In this document: positions 49,719 to 57,537 of the stretch, piece after piece
Position numbering within the stretch: the stretch's first letter is position 1
How the letters are laid out: every line of letters begins with the position of its first letter
Assembly (NCBI GenBank): GCA_039793685.1
Contig: JBDRAL010000124.1
Location: 1-64,000 of the forward strand
DNA length: 64,000 bases
From: JAAFHI01 sp039793685
GTDB taxonomy: Bacteria; Acidobacteriota; Blastocatellia; Chloracidobacteriales; Chloracidobacteriaceae
Direction of reading: 5' to 3'
The notes under the pieces: model-generated
What the model saw: only the letters and a program-made list of their open reading frames with translations
Told to the model about the DNA's origin: nothing
Database searches by the model: none
Position numbers and translations under genes: made by a program

Positions 49719-50495
49719 ATGAACTACGAAAACCTGATTGTTGAGTTGGAAAACTCCACCGCGGTCGTCACGCTGAACCGGCCGCAGCGCCGCAACGCCC
49801 TTTCTCTGGCGCTGATGCAGGAACTCACCGAGTGCCTGGATACGATCGGGCGCGATGCGTCCGTGCGCGCCGTCATCCTGGCGGCGGCGGGAAACGTGTA
49901 CTGTTCCGGGCACGACCTGAGCGAGATGACAGGCCGGTCGGTGAATGACTACCGGCGGATCTTCGATGCCTGTACCGAGTTGATGACCAAGATCCAATCC
50001 ATCCCTCAACCGGTCATCGCGGAGGTGCAGGGCATTGCGACCGCAGCGGGCTGCCAGTTGGTGGCGAGCTGCGATTTGGCGGTTGCGAGCCAGGACGCTG
50101 CCTTCGCGACGCCCGGCGTGCGCATCGGCCTGTTCTGCACGACTCCCATGGTCGCTTTGACGCGGGCCATCGGACGCAAGCGGGCGATGCAGATGCTGTT
50201 GACCGGCGAGATGATTGACGCGCACACGGCGGCCGAATGGGGGCTCGTCAACCGCGTAGTCCCCGCTGCGGAATTGCGTGCGGAAACGCGGAAGCTGGCC
50301 GCCAGGATCGCGGCTTCCAGCTCGCTCACCGTCGCCTTGGGGAAACAGGCGTTTTACGCGCAGATCGATCTGGATCAGGCCAAGGCCTACGCCTACGCCA
50401 AAGAAGTGATGACGATGAACTCTCTGGCCGCAGATGCACAGGAAGGGATCAGAGCCTTCCTCGAGAAACGGACTCCTTGCTGGGCGGGAAAGTAG
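49719..50495 (+). CDS. Enoyl-CoA hydratase/isomerase family protein
   Basis: 258-residue crotonase-fold enzyme. Visible: TLNRPQRRNALSLALMQEL, the oxyanion-hole loops CSGHDLSEM and QGIATAAGCQLVASCDLAVAS, then ATPGVRIGLFCTTPMVALTRAIGRKRAM. One catalytic Glu of classical hydratases appears as Ala/Thr in the IATAAGCQ loop, as in ECHDC3-like members, so the reaction may differ from hydration. Single gene between the NCS1-like transporter and the hydrolase. Confidence 0.9.
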   Translation: MNYENLIVELENSTAVVTLNRPQRRNALSLALMQELTECLDTIGRDASVRAVILAAAGNVYCSGHDLSEMTGRSVNDYRRIFDACTELMTKIQSIPQPVIAEVQGIATAAGCQLVASCDLAVASQDAAFATPGVRIGLFCTTPMVALTRAIGRKRAMQMLLTGEMIDAHTAAEWGLVNRVVPAAELRAETRKLAARIAASSSLTVALGKQAFYAQIDLDQAKAYAYAKEVMTMNSLAADAQEGIRAFLEKRTPCWAGK

Positions 50496-50607
50496 TCCGG
50501 TAAAACGGTGGCGGCGCGGTCGCGGCCGGATCGCGAGACACCGGCGGAGCCTCTTCCGGGTGGTGATACACTGTGCCTTGTCTGGGAATCACCCTGTGGA
50601 GGTTGCG

Positions 50608-51405
50608 ATGAGGAAGCTCGTCTTAGGGATGGCCGTGCTCGCTCTGGCGGCTGCGGCCCGGGGGCAGGATTGGGCGCGCCAGCGCCTGGAGAAATCGCCG
50701 CGTCATCAGGAATGGGTCACGGTGAAGCACGGAGACCGGGCCGTAGAAGCGTTCCTCGTCTTCCCGGAACGTAAGGACAAGGCGCCGGCCGTCGTGGTCA
50801 TTCACGAGATTATGGGGCTCACCGACTGGGTGCGGAGCGTGGCCGATCAGCTCGCCGAGGCAGGTTACATCGCGATTGCGCCCGATCTGCTCTCGGGCAT
50901 GGGGCCGGGGGGAGGGCGCACGAGTGCGTTTCCGAGCGTGGACGGGGTCCGGGAGGCAATCTCCAAGTTGCCCCCGGAGCAGATCACGGCGGACCTGAAC
51001 GCCGTGGCGGATTACGTGGCGAAACTGCCGGCCTCCAGCGGCAAAGTGGCGGTCGCGGGTTTTTGCTGGGGCGGCAGCCAGTCGTTTCGTTTTGCGACGA
51101 ACCGGGCGGATCTGGCGGCGGCCTTTGTGTTTTACGGCGCCGGACCCCAGGAAGCAGAGCCGATCAGCCGGATCCGCTGTCCCGTCTATGGCTTCTACGG
51201 CGGCAATGACGCGCGGGTCAACGCGACGATTGCAAAGTCCGAGGAACTGATGAAGGCCGCGGGCAAAAGGTTTGATTACGTCATCTACGAGGGCGCCGGC
51301 CATGGCTTTATGCGCTCCGGAGAAGCCCCCGACGCCGCCGAAGCCAACCGGAAAGCCCGCGAGCAAGCCTGGGAGCGCTGGAAGGCCCTCCTCAACAACC
51401 TCTGA
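50608..51405 (+). CDS. Secreted dienelactone hydrolase-family protein
   Basis: 265 residues with a signal peptide (about 1-19, AAAARGQD). Alpha/beta hydrolase with dienelactone hydrolase triad: Cys153 (GFCWGGSQS), Asp201 (GGNDARV) and His232 (GAGHGF), and the HEIMGL oxyanion-region motif at 66-71. GGAGG six nt upstream fixes ATG 50608. The stop TGA at 51403-51405 is the first three bases of a tandem 13-bp repeat. Substrate unknown; periplasmic esters are likely. Confidence 0.9.
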   Translation: MRKLVLGMAVLALAAAARGQDWARQRLEKSPRHQEWVTVKHGDRAVEAFLVFPERKDKAPAVVVIHEIMGLTDWVRSVADQLAEAGYIAIAPDLLSGMGPGGGRTSAFPSVDGVREAISKLPPEQITADLNAVADYVAKLPASSGKVAVAGFCWGGSQSFRFATNRADLAAAFVFYGAGPQEAEPISRIRCPVYGFYGGNDARVNATIAKSEELMKAAGKRFDYVIYEGAGHGFMRSGEAPDAAEANRKAREQAWERWKALLNNL

Positions 51406-51428
51406 AAATTCCGTCTGAAAATTCCGTC
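51403..51428. repeat. Tandem 13-bp repeat overlapping a stop codon
   Basis: TGAAAATTCCGTC occurs twice in perfect tandem (51403-51415, 51416-51428). The first TGA is the stop codon of the dienelactone hydrolase gene, and the last bases run into the adjacent hairpin. Confidence 0.9.
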
Positions 51429-51481
51429 AGCCTGGTATGGCACCTTTTTTCCCGGAAAATGCTCCATACCAGGCTGACGGA
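51423..51481. repeat. Perfect 18-bp inverted repeat between convergent genes
   Basis: TCCGTCAGCCTGGTATGG (51423-51440) is matched by its exact complement CCATACCAGGCTGACGGA (51464-51481), with a 23-nt loop that contains a T6 run. It separates the hydrolase (+) from the large ligase gene (-), whose stop begins 2 bp later. A bidirectional transcription-end hairpin or a REP-like element are both possible; no T-run follows either arm outside the loop. Confidence 0.85.
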
Positions 51482-51482
51482 T

Positions 51483-54131
51483 TTATAGGAGCGTGGCGAC
51501 CGCCTCCCTGAGGCGGGCATTGAACGCCTCGTGGGACTCCCCCGGAGCCGGGGTGAGCGGCGGGCCGAAAGTCACACTTACCGCGTGGAGGCGGATCCGG
51601 TTCGAGCCCCGCCGCCACACCTCGTACGTCCCCCGGATCCCCACAGGCACCGCCGGTATGCCGAGCTCCACCGCCAGAATCGCCGGCCCCTTGCGAAACC
51701 CCTTGAGCCTTCCGTCTATCGAACGTTCGCCTTCCGGAAACACGCACAACACCAGGCCCCGCCGGAGCCCCTCGGCGGCCAGACGCAGCGAACGGCGCAG
51801 CTCCCGGTCCGGACTCACGGGGATGATCTTGGCCAGCCGCCCCAGCCAGGCCACAATCCGTGAGGTGAAGAACTCGCTGGCCGCCAGAAAGAACAGGCGG
51901 CGCAGCAGCCGCGGCGGCAAGCCGCACGCCACCAGGAACGGGTCCACGAAGCTCAGATGGTTCGGGCACAGCAGGAAGGGATACTCCCGCGGCAAGTGCT
52001 CCAAGCCGCGGTAGCGGGCGCGAAGCAGCAGCCATGCCAGGATCCGGCCCGACCAGGCCAGGCACTGGTATACCGGCTCGAACCATCGCCTGCGCTTCAG
52101 GACCGAATGGAGCTGCCGGGCGTCGTCGGTGTTGAGCGGGCTTGCCAGAATCTCGCGCCACGTCACGCGCGCCTCCCCCGCCCCCGGACCCGCCTGGCGC
52201 CGTTCGATGGCGCCCAGCAGATCGCCTACCGTGAAAATCTCTGCGAGCTCCGCTTCGGTGAAGCACACGCCGAAGGCCTCCTGCACGCTGCTCACCAGCT
52301 CTACGCGCTCCAGCGACGTGAAGCCCAGATCCAACTCCAGATTCATCGAGCGGTGGATCGCGCAGTCTCCCTTCACGCCGCGGATCAACTGAAAGAGTGC
52401 GGCTTCCGTCGGCGTCTCGGGCTCGCTTGCGGTGGCAGCCTCCTGCGTGCGAGCCGGCTTGCGCTCGCGCACTTCGCGCTCGATCTCGAAACGTTTCAGC
52501 TTCCGCGTCGTGGTCCGCGGCAGCGGCTCGGTCCGGATCTCGAAACTGGTTACCCGCTTGTACGAGGGCAGTCGCTGGGACACCGTCTCCATCTGCCAGC
52601 GGATGGCATCGTAGGCGTTCACGATCTGCTGCGCTTTGAGATGATCGAAGTCCGGCACGATGACCGCGTGGAGGCGCTCGCCGGTCCCGGAATCCTCCGG
52701 GATCCCGATGACGGCCAGCTCCCGGATCTGCGGGCAGTGGGTCAGGTAAAACTGTTCGACCTCTTCCGGATAAATGTTCTTGCCCGAGCTGAGCACCACC
52801 ACTTCTTTCTTCCGCCCCGTGATATGCAGGCACCCGTGCCGGTCCAGGTAGCCGAGATCGCCCGAGTGCAACCACCCGTCGCGCATGGCGGCGGCGGTGG
52901 CCTCCGGGTTGTTCAGGTAGCCCTTCATGACGTTCTCCCCGCGAATCAGGACTTCGCCGATTCCGTCCTCGCCCGGCGACTCGATGCGAACCTCGGTGTG
53001 CGCCAGCGGACGGCCCACGGAGCCGACCATGTGCGGTTCCGGCGACGCTACCGTGACCAGCGCGGCGGTTTCCGTCAGGCCGTAGCCCTGGACGAGGCGG
53101 AAGCCGAGATCGCGGAACCAGCGGGCCACGGCAGGATCGAAGCGCGCCCCACCCACGCACATCAGGCGGAAGCGCGCTCCGAAGCGCTCGTGAACCGGGC
53201 GAAACAACCAGCGGCCGAGACCAACGCCCAGCCGCTCGGCGCCGAACCGGGAGAGCGCCAGCAGCCGCCGGAACAGAAAGCGCTTCCAAACCCCCTGGCG
53301 GGCCACTTCCTCCAGGATGCGGCGCTGCATCAGGTAGTAGAACTGCGGCACGCACACGAAGATCGTGATCCCCTCTTCGCGAAACGTTCTCAGGATGCGC
53401 TGGGCGTCCAGGGACTGCAAATAGGTCACGCGCCCGCCCACATAGAGCGGGATGATGAAGTTGGTCATCAGCGCCAGCACGTGGTAGAGCGGCAGCACGG
53501 AGAGCATGTGGTCGTCTTCATCGGCGTGAATCACGCGCAGGATTTCGACGACGTTGCGATAGACGTTGCGCTGCGTCAGCACGACGCCTTTGGGCGTGCC
53601 CGTAGTGCCGCTCGTATAGAGAATGACAAGCTCGTCATCGAGGCTGCGCGGCGCCAGCGGGAGGGTCGGACAGCGGACCGTGCGCGCGAGGATATCGTCC
53701 CAGCTTTCGGCCCCCTCCGCCGGACCGCCCATCACCACCGCCGCAGGCGCAGGCCGGATGCGCTCGCGGATTTCACGCCAGGCCGGCAGCAACCGCTCCG
53801 ACACCACAACGAGTTTGCAGCCGGCATGGCCGATGAGCCGCGCCAGCGTGGCCGGCTCGTGAAGGATGTCGAGCGGCACCACCACCGCGCCCGCACTCTG
53901 CGCCGCCAGGAATGCGATGCCCCAGCGAGGATGGTTCTCCATCAGGATGCCGACGGCGTCGCCGGGGCGGATGCCTGCCGTCTGGAAAAACAGACTCAGC
54001 TTCCCGGTTTCCTCCGCAATGCGGCGGTAGGTGAACGATTCCCGCCCCGAATCCGTGATGAGCTGAAGCGCGATGCGGTCGCAGTGGCGCGCTGCGATCT
54101 CATGGAACTGGCGGAAGAAATCCAGGGTCAT
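51483..54131 (-). CDS. Fused AMP-dependent acyl ligase, acyl-carrier domain and acyltransferase
   Basis: 882 residues in three modules. (1) AMP-binding ligase, about 1-555: YTSGTTGTPKG (172-182), YGLTE (350-354), the HSGDLGYLD and TGRKKEVVVLSSGKNIYPEEVE segments. (2) Acyl-carrier-like domain, about 570-645: Ser606 in DLGFTSLERVEL is at the phosphopantetheine position, with Thr replacing the usual Asp before it. (3) PlsC-type LPLAT, about 700-880: NHLSFVD (724-730) with the NHx4D pattern and FPEGERS (798-804). It could activate a fatty acid, hold it on the carrier and transfer it to a lipid within one chain, like Aas but in reversed order and with a carrier inserted. Confidence 0.93.
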   Translation of the reverse strand: MTLDFFRQFHEIAARHCDRIALQLITDSGRESFTYRRIAEETGKLSLFFQTAGIRPGDAVGILMENHPRWGIAFLAAQSAGAVVVPLDILHEPATLARLIGHAGCKLVVVSERLLPAWREIRERIRPAPAAVVMGGPAEGAESWDDILARTVRCPTLPLAPRSLDDELVILYTSGTTGTPKGVVLTQRNVYRNVVEILRVIHADEDDHMLSVLPLYHVLALMTNFIIPLYVGGRVTYLQSLDAQRILRTFREEGITIFVCVPQFYYLMQRRILEEVARQGVWKRFLFRRLLALSRFGAERLGVGLGRWLFRPVHERFGARFRLMCVGGARFDPAVARWFRDLGFRLVQGYGLTETAALVTVASPEPHMVGSVGRPLAHTEVRIESPGEDGIGEVLIRGENVMKGYLNNPEATAAAMRDGWLHSGDLGYLDRHGCLHITGRKKEVVVLSSGKNIYPEEVEQFYLTHCPQIRELAVIGIPEDSGTGERLHAVIVPDFDHLKAQQIVNAYDAIRWQMETVSQRLPSYKRVTSFEIRTEPLPRTTTRKLKRFEIEREVRERKPARTQEAATASEPETPTEAALFQLIRGVKGDCAIHRSMNLELDLGFTSLERVELVSSVQEAFGVCFTEAELAEIFTVGDLLGAIERRQAGPGAGEARVTWREILASPLNTDDARQLHSVLKRRRWFEPVYQCLAWSGRILAWLLLRARYRGLEHLPREYPFLLCPNHLSFVDPFLVACGLPPRLLRRLFFLAASEFFTSRIVAWLGRLAKIIPVSPDRELRRSLRLAAEGLRRGLVLCVFPEGERSIDGRLKGFRKGPAILAVELGIPAVPVGIRGTYEVWRRGSNRIRLHAVSVTFGPPLTPAPGESHEAFNARLREAVATLL

Positions 54132-54143
54132 GGCCCCGCGCTG

Positions 54144-55445
54144 CTAGCAAGATAGCACGCCGGCAGCGGTACGGTCGCGCGCTGCGGCGGCGCGCGCCTG
54201 CGCCTCGTCAATCCGCAGCATCAGGATGATGCCGGCCAGGAAGAAGGGCAAAAGAGAGATCACCGCGATGCGCTGGCTTCCGGTCCAGTGGGACAGGGAA
54301 CCGAACAGCAGCGGCCCGAAGATGGAGGCGAGCTTGCCGGAGAGCACGTAAAACCCGAAGAACTCCGATTCGCGCGACGGCGGCGTGATCTGGGCCATAA
54401 ACGACCGCCCCACGGCCTGCGTGCTGCCCATGCCGAGGGCGGCGCCGAAAGCCATCGCCCAAAAGACGGCCTTCGTCGTGGCCAGAAACGCCGTCACCAC
54501 CACCGCCACCCACACGAGCAGCGTCAGAATTACGGTGCGGCGTCCGCCGATCCAGTCGGCGACATAACCGGCCCCGAGAGCGCCGGGAAAGGCGACGACG
54601 TTGAGCACCAGAAACAGCCAGATCATTTCGGCATTCGTGAAGCCCATCGTCGTCGTCGCATAAATGGCCGCGAATTTGACGACGGTGTTGATGCCGTCGG
54701 TGAAAAACAGCGAGGCCAGGATGAACTTCGCGGCCTCTTTATAATGCCGGAGGCGGGAAAGCGTCTCGCCGACGCGCCGGAAGCCCGCCGCCACGTGGCC
54801 GCGCAGGGAAAAGCCTGTTCGCGCGGGCGACTCGCGCAGAAATACGAAGGCGGGGAGCGCAAAGACCAGGTAAAAAGCAGCCACGATCAGAAATGCAGTC
54901 TGGTAGGCTGCGATTCCCGAAGGGACCAGCTCGCCCGCTTCCGTCTTCAAAGGCCGGCCGATCCACGGGCGGCAGATGAGCAGGCAAAGCAGGCCGCCCA
55001 CGTAGCCCACGGCCCAGCCCCAGCCGGAGATGCGGCCCACGGTTTTCGGAGTGGAGACCTCGGGCAGAAAGGCATTGTAGAAAACATAGCCCGCCTCGAA
55101 GCCCGTCGTGCCCAGCACATAAAGAATCATCGCGGGCAGGACGTCCCCAGGCCCGACCCGCGACAAAAGCGCCGTGGCCAGAACGGCCTGGAGCGTGGTC
55201 AGAATCAGGAACAGTTTCTTGCGCCCCGAAAAATCGGCGAGGGCCCCCGCCACGGGCGACAAAAGCGCCACCAGACCCATGGCGAAAAAGTCAGATGCGC
55301 CCCAGAGCTGGTCCCCAAGGTTGCCTGCATTGACGACAACTTCGCGAAAGTAGACGGCAAAGGCCACGGTGATGATCAAGGTGGTGTAAGAGGAATTCGC
55401 GAAATCGAACAGGCACCAGGACACCGTGGCGGCGCGGGTTCGCAT
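54144..55445 (-). CDS. UMF1-family (Atg22-like) major facilitator transporter
   Basis: 433 residues with about 12 transmembrane helices. The first helix starts WCLFDFANSSYTTLIITVAF, the diagnostic DFANSSY motif of the UMF1/Atg22 group. The second half has ADWIGGRRTVI and GMGSTQAVGRSFMAQITPPSRE. These carriers export or import small solutes; the substrate is unknown. ATG 55445 is chosen. It overlaps nothing and lies 12 bp downstream in transcription of nothing else; the next gene on the strand (ligase) begins 13 bp after its end, so both may be one operon. Confidence 0.87.
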   Translation of the reverse strand: MRTRAATVSWCLFDFANSSYTTLIITVAFAVYFREVVVNAGNLGDQLWGASDFFAMGLVALLSPVAGALADFSGRKKLFLILTTLQAVLATALLSRVGPGDVLPAMILYVLGTTGFEAGYVFYNAFLPEVSTPKTVGRISGWGWAVGYVGGLLCLLICRPWIGRPLKTEAGELVPSGIAAYQTAFLIVAAFYLVFALPAFVFLRESPARTGFSLRGHVAAGFRRVGETLSRLRHYKEAAKFILASLFFTDGINTVVKFAAIYATTTMGFTNAEMIWLFLVLNVVAFPGALGAGYVADWIGGRRTVILTLLVWVAVVVTAFLATTKAVFWAMAFGAALGMGSTQAVGRSFMAQITPPSRESEFFGFYVLSGKLASIFGPLLFGSLSHWTGSQRIAVISLLPFFLAGIILMLRIDEAQARAAAARDRTAAGVLSC

Positions 55446-55538
55446 GCGGCGGTTGCGGCGATTGTAGCACACAAGCCGGAGCTTACAGACGCCGAGCCCG
55501 ACAGCGGCCGACAGCGGTCGTTCCCGGGTCCCGTACGA

Positions 55539-55945
55539 ATGAGAAACCGCGAAGGGCCGCTCAATGCGCCCTACACGTGCAATGTGATCTGCCCCTGCTG
55601 GCTCGGGGGAGATACCGACGGAGGAGAGTGCAAGGGCATCCTCGCCTACTACATCGAAAACGGAAGGGTCGACGGGGCCGATGTCGGCGGTCACACTCTC
55701 GTCGCGCTGGCGCACATACCCGGCAACATCCTCCAGGGCAACTGGAAGGTCCGCCTCTACATCGACGACCAGGCCTCGCCCGCCCAGCGCGACGCCCTGG
55801 TCGACGCCTTCAGCGGCAAGCTCGGCGGCCCCCTGGCTGACATTGCCCAGATGGTCGGCCAGGTCACCGGCGTCGAACAGGTCCCCATCCGGCTCCGGAT
55901 GACCGAGACCGACGCCGCGCTCGAGGTCGGCGCCGCCATCGAAGC
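55539..55945 (+). pseudogene. DUF1326 remnant, C-terminus lost
   Basis: About 136 codons match the DUF1326 family: YTCNVICPCWLGG with its Cys-rich start, GECKGILAYYIENGRVDGADVGG, HIPGNILQGNWKVRLYIDDQ and DAFSGKLGGPLADIAQMVG. The family normally runs to ~210 residues; similarity ends abruptly near LEVGAAIEA, where the sequence continues, out of frame, into a DUF2182 end. The frame stays open to a stop at 56127-56129, so a chimeric 196-residue product could still be made. ATG 55539 gives a short N terminus for the family. Confidence 0.7.
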
Positions 55946-55948
55946 CTC

Positions 55949-56083
55949 TGGATGTTCGTGCTGGCCGCCGTCATGGCGGTGGAAAAGAATGTCTCCTGGG
56001 GACGCCGCGCCGCCCGCCCCGTCGGCCTCGCCCTCCTTGCCTGGGGCGCAGCGTTGCTGTGGCTCGTACGTCCGCTGGGATGA
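55949..56083 (+). pseudogene. DUF2182 C-terminal fragment
   Basis: In a different frame from the DUF1326 remnant, 44 codons read WMFVLAAVMAVEKNVSWGRR and then a last hydrophobic helix, ending in TGA at 56081-56083. This matches the end of DUF2182 predicted metal-binding membrane proteins, whose genes commonly follow DUF1326 genes. The join of the two halves is best explained by a deletion removing the end of the first gene and most of the second. Confidence 0.65.
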
Positions 56084-56195
56084 GCGATACGCCGGCGTGA
56101 CGGCGGTACCCTTGATTCCAGATGCCTGACGAGGAGAAGTTCGAGCTTCGAGTTAACGGCGCCTCGAAGACAGCGCGGGCGCGGCACCATCGTAT

Positions 56196-56234
56196 CACCC
56201 CATGCACCCCATGCTCACCCCATGCCACCCCATG
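56196..56234. repeat. Four copies of CACCCCATG upstream of the response regulator promoter
   Basis: Exact copies at 56196-56204, 56205-56213, 56216-56224 and 56226-56234, separated by 0, 2 and 1 nt. The last ends 9 bp before the -35 box at 56244. Could be an activator or operator array, or a slippage expansion. Confidence 0.85.
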
Positions 56235-56243
56235 CGCCCTCGG

Positions 56244-56272
56244 TTGACTCCCGCTTGCCGCCGATTTACAAT
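56244..56272 (+). promoter_or_regulatory. Promoter of the NarL-type response regulator
   Basis: TTGACT (56244-56249), 17-bp spacer, TACAAT (56267-56272): close to sigma-70 consensus. Predicted start near 56279, giving a ~20-nt leader with GGGAG before ATG 56299. Confidence 0.72.
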
Positions 56273-56298
56273 CGTGGCAAAGTGCGGGAGTGGCGCTC

Positions 56299-57045
56299 AT
56301 GAGCAAAGCCCAAGAAAGTGTCCCGAACGAGCAACCCGCCGGCCTGAGTGAAGACTCGCCGAACCAGAAGATTCGCGTCCTGATTGCGGACGATCACCCC
56401 ATCGTACGGGAAGGTCTCAAGCGGCTTCTTGCCCTCGAACCGGATATGGACGTCGTGGCGGAAGTCGCCGACGGCAACGCGGTGGTGCCGACCATCGAAC
56501 AGACGCAGCCGGATGTGGTGCTGCTGGACCTGCGCATGCCCGGCACGGACGGCCTGACCTGCTTGCAGCACCTGCAGCGGATAAACCACAAAAGTAAGAT
56601 CATCGTGATCACCGCTTCCGAAGACAAGAACGAGTTCGTGCAGGCCATGAAACTCGGCTGTTCCGGAATCGTGCTCAAACAGACTTCGCCGGAACTGATC
56701 GTCAAGAGCATCCGGAAGGTGCATGCCGGCGAGATCTGGCTGGATTCGAATACGACCGCCGCAGTCATGCGGCAGTTTGCGGCGCAACAGGAGGCGGGCG
56801 CCGGCGGCAGAGTCCGGGAGCGGGCGCCCCTGAGCCAACGCGAACTGGAGATCGTCGCCCTCGTCGCGCAAGGCTATAAAAACAAGGAGATGGCCGAGAA
56901 GATGTTTATCAGCGAGCAGACGGTGAAGAATCACCTTCACAACATCTTCGATAAGCTCGGCGTCTCCGACCGTCTGGAGCTGGCCCTCTACGCCATCCAC
57001 AAGGGCCTCCATCTCGGCCCCGGCAAGGACTCGGAAAAGAAGTAA
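56299..57045 (+). CDS. NarL/FixJ-type response regulator, orphan
   Basis: 248 residues. Receiver domain about 25-145 with Asp31/Asp32, phosphoacceptor Asp77 (VLLDLRMPG), Thr106 (VITAS) and Lys127. A LuxR-type helix-turn-helix (about 180-240: LSQRELEIVALVAQGYKNKEMAEK...SEQTVKNHL) binds DNA. A ~24-residue N-terminal extension precedes the receiver. No histidine kinase is adjacent, so the partner is elsewhere. ATG 56299 has GGGAG at good spacing. A strong promoter and a repeat array lie just upstream. Confidence 0.93.
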   Translation: MSKAQESVPNEQPAGLSEDSPNQKIRVLIADDHPIVREGLKRLLALEPDMDVVAEVADGNAVVPTIEQTQPDVVLLDLRMPGTDGLTCLQHLQRINHKSKIIVITASEDKNEFVQAMKLGCSGIVLKQTSPELIVKSIRKVHAGEIWLDSNTTAAVMRQFAAQQEAGAGGRVRERAPLSQRELEIVALVAQGYKNKEMAEKMFISEQTVKNHLHNIFDKLGVSDRLELALYAIHKGLHLGPGKDSEKK

Positions 57046-57126
57046 CCGCAAGCAGTTCTGCGCCTCCCACCCGGGGATCCGCAAGCGGGCCGCATCGGCC
57101 GGCTTCCCTCAGCCGCCCAAAACCCC

Positions 57127-57155
57127 TTGCAATCGGCTCCTTTTCGGACTAGCAT
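57127..57155 (+). promoter_or_regulatory. Possible promoter of the IPT/TIG protein gene
   Basis: TTGCAA (57127-57132), a 17-bp spacer and TAGCAT (57150-57155), 19 bp before ATG 57174. Moderate match to sigma-70. Confidence 0.45.
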
Positions 57156-57173
57156 TTGGGTGGAGGGTTCCAG

Positions 57174-57521
57174 ATGAGGCTGTCCGTTATCCCGGTGATT
57201 CTGGCGGCCTTGGTGGCCGTACCCCTGCTGGTGGACGCGCAGGCAGCCTTCCCGCGTATGACGGCCGTCGAGCCGGCAAACGGTAAAGCGGGCGATGTGT
57301 TGAGCGTGACGGGCGAAAACCTCGGCAAGGAGAACGTGGCTCAGGTCTTCCTGACGGACGGAAAAAACGACTTCAAAGTCGAAATTACCGAACAGGCGGA
57401 CACGACGATCAAGTTCAAGATTCCCGCCAACATCAAGCCCGGCCGCTTCAGCCTGATGGTTCTGACGACCGGGAGCCAGCCCAAGCTCATTGAACAACCG
57501 GTGAAGGTGACCGTCGAGTAA
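57174..57521 (+). CDS. Small secreted IPT/TIG-domain protein
   Basis: 115 residues. A signal peptide (about 1-23, LLVDAQA) is followed by one immunoglobulin-like IPT/TIG domain: PRMTAVEPANGKAGDVLSVTGENLG, VFLTDGKNDFKVEI, TIKFKIPANIKPGRFSLMV. Such single domains usually mediate protein or glycan contacts at the cell surface. GGAGGG precedes the ATG. Function unknown. Confidence 0.82.
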   Translation: MRLSVIPVILAALVAVPLLVDAQAAFPRMTAVEPANGKAGDVLSVTGENLGKENVAQVFLTDGKNDFKVEITEQADTTIKFKIPANIKPGRFSLMVLTTGSQPKLIEQPVKVTVE

Positions 57522-57537
57522 GAACCGGGGTCCTCGC

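Noticed and set aside
54288..55538. In-frame extension of the DUF1326 remnant upstream through the UMF1 transporter
   Set aside because: The upstream part is antisense to the transporter and lacks domain character; similarity begins only near 55539.
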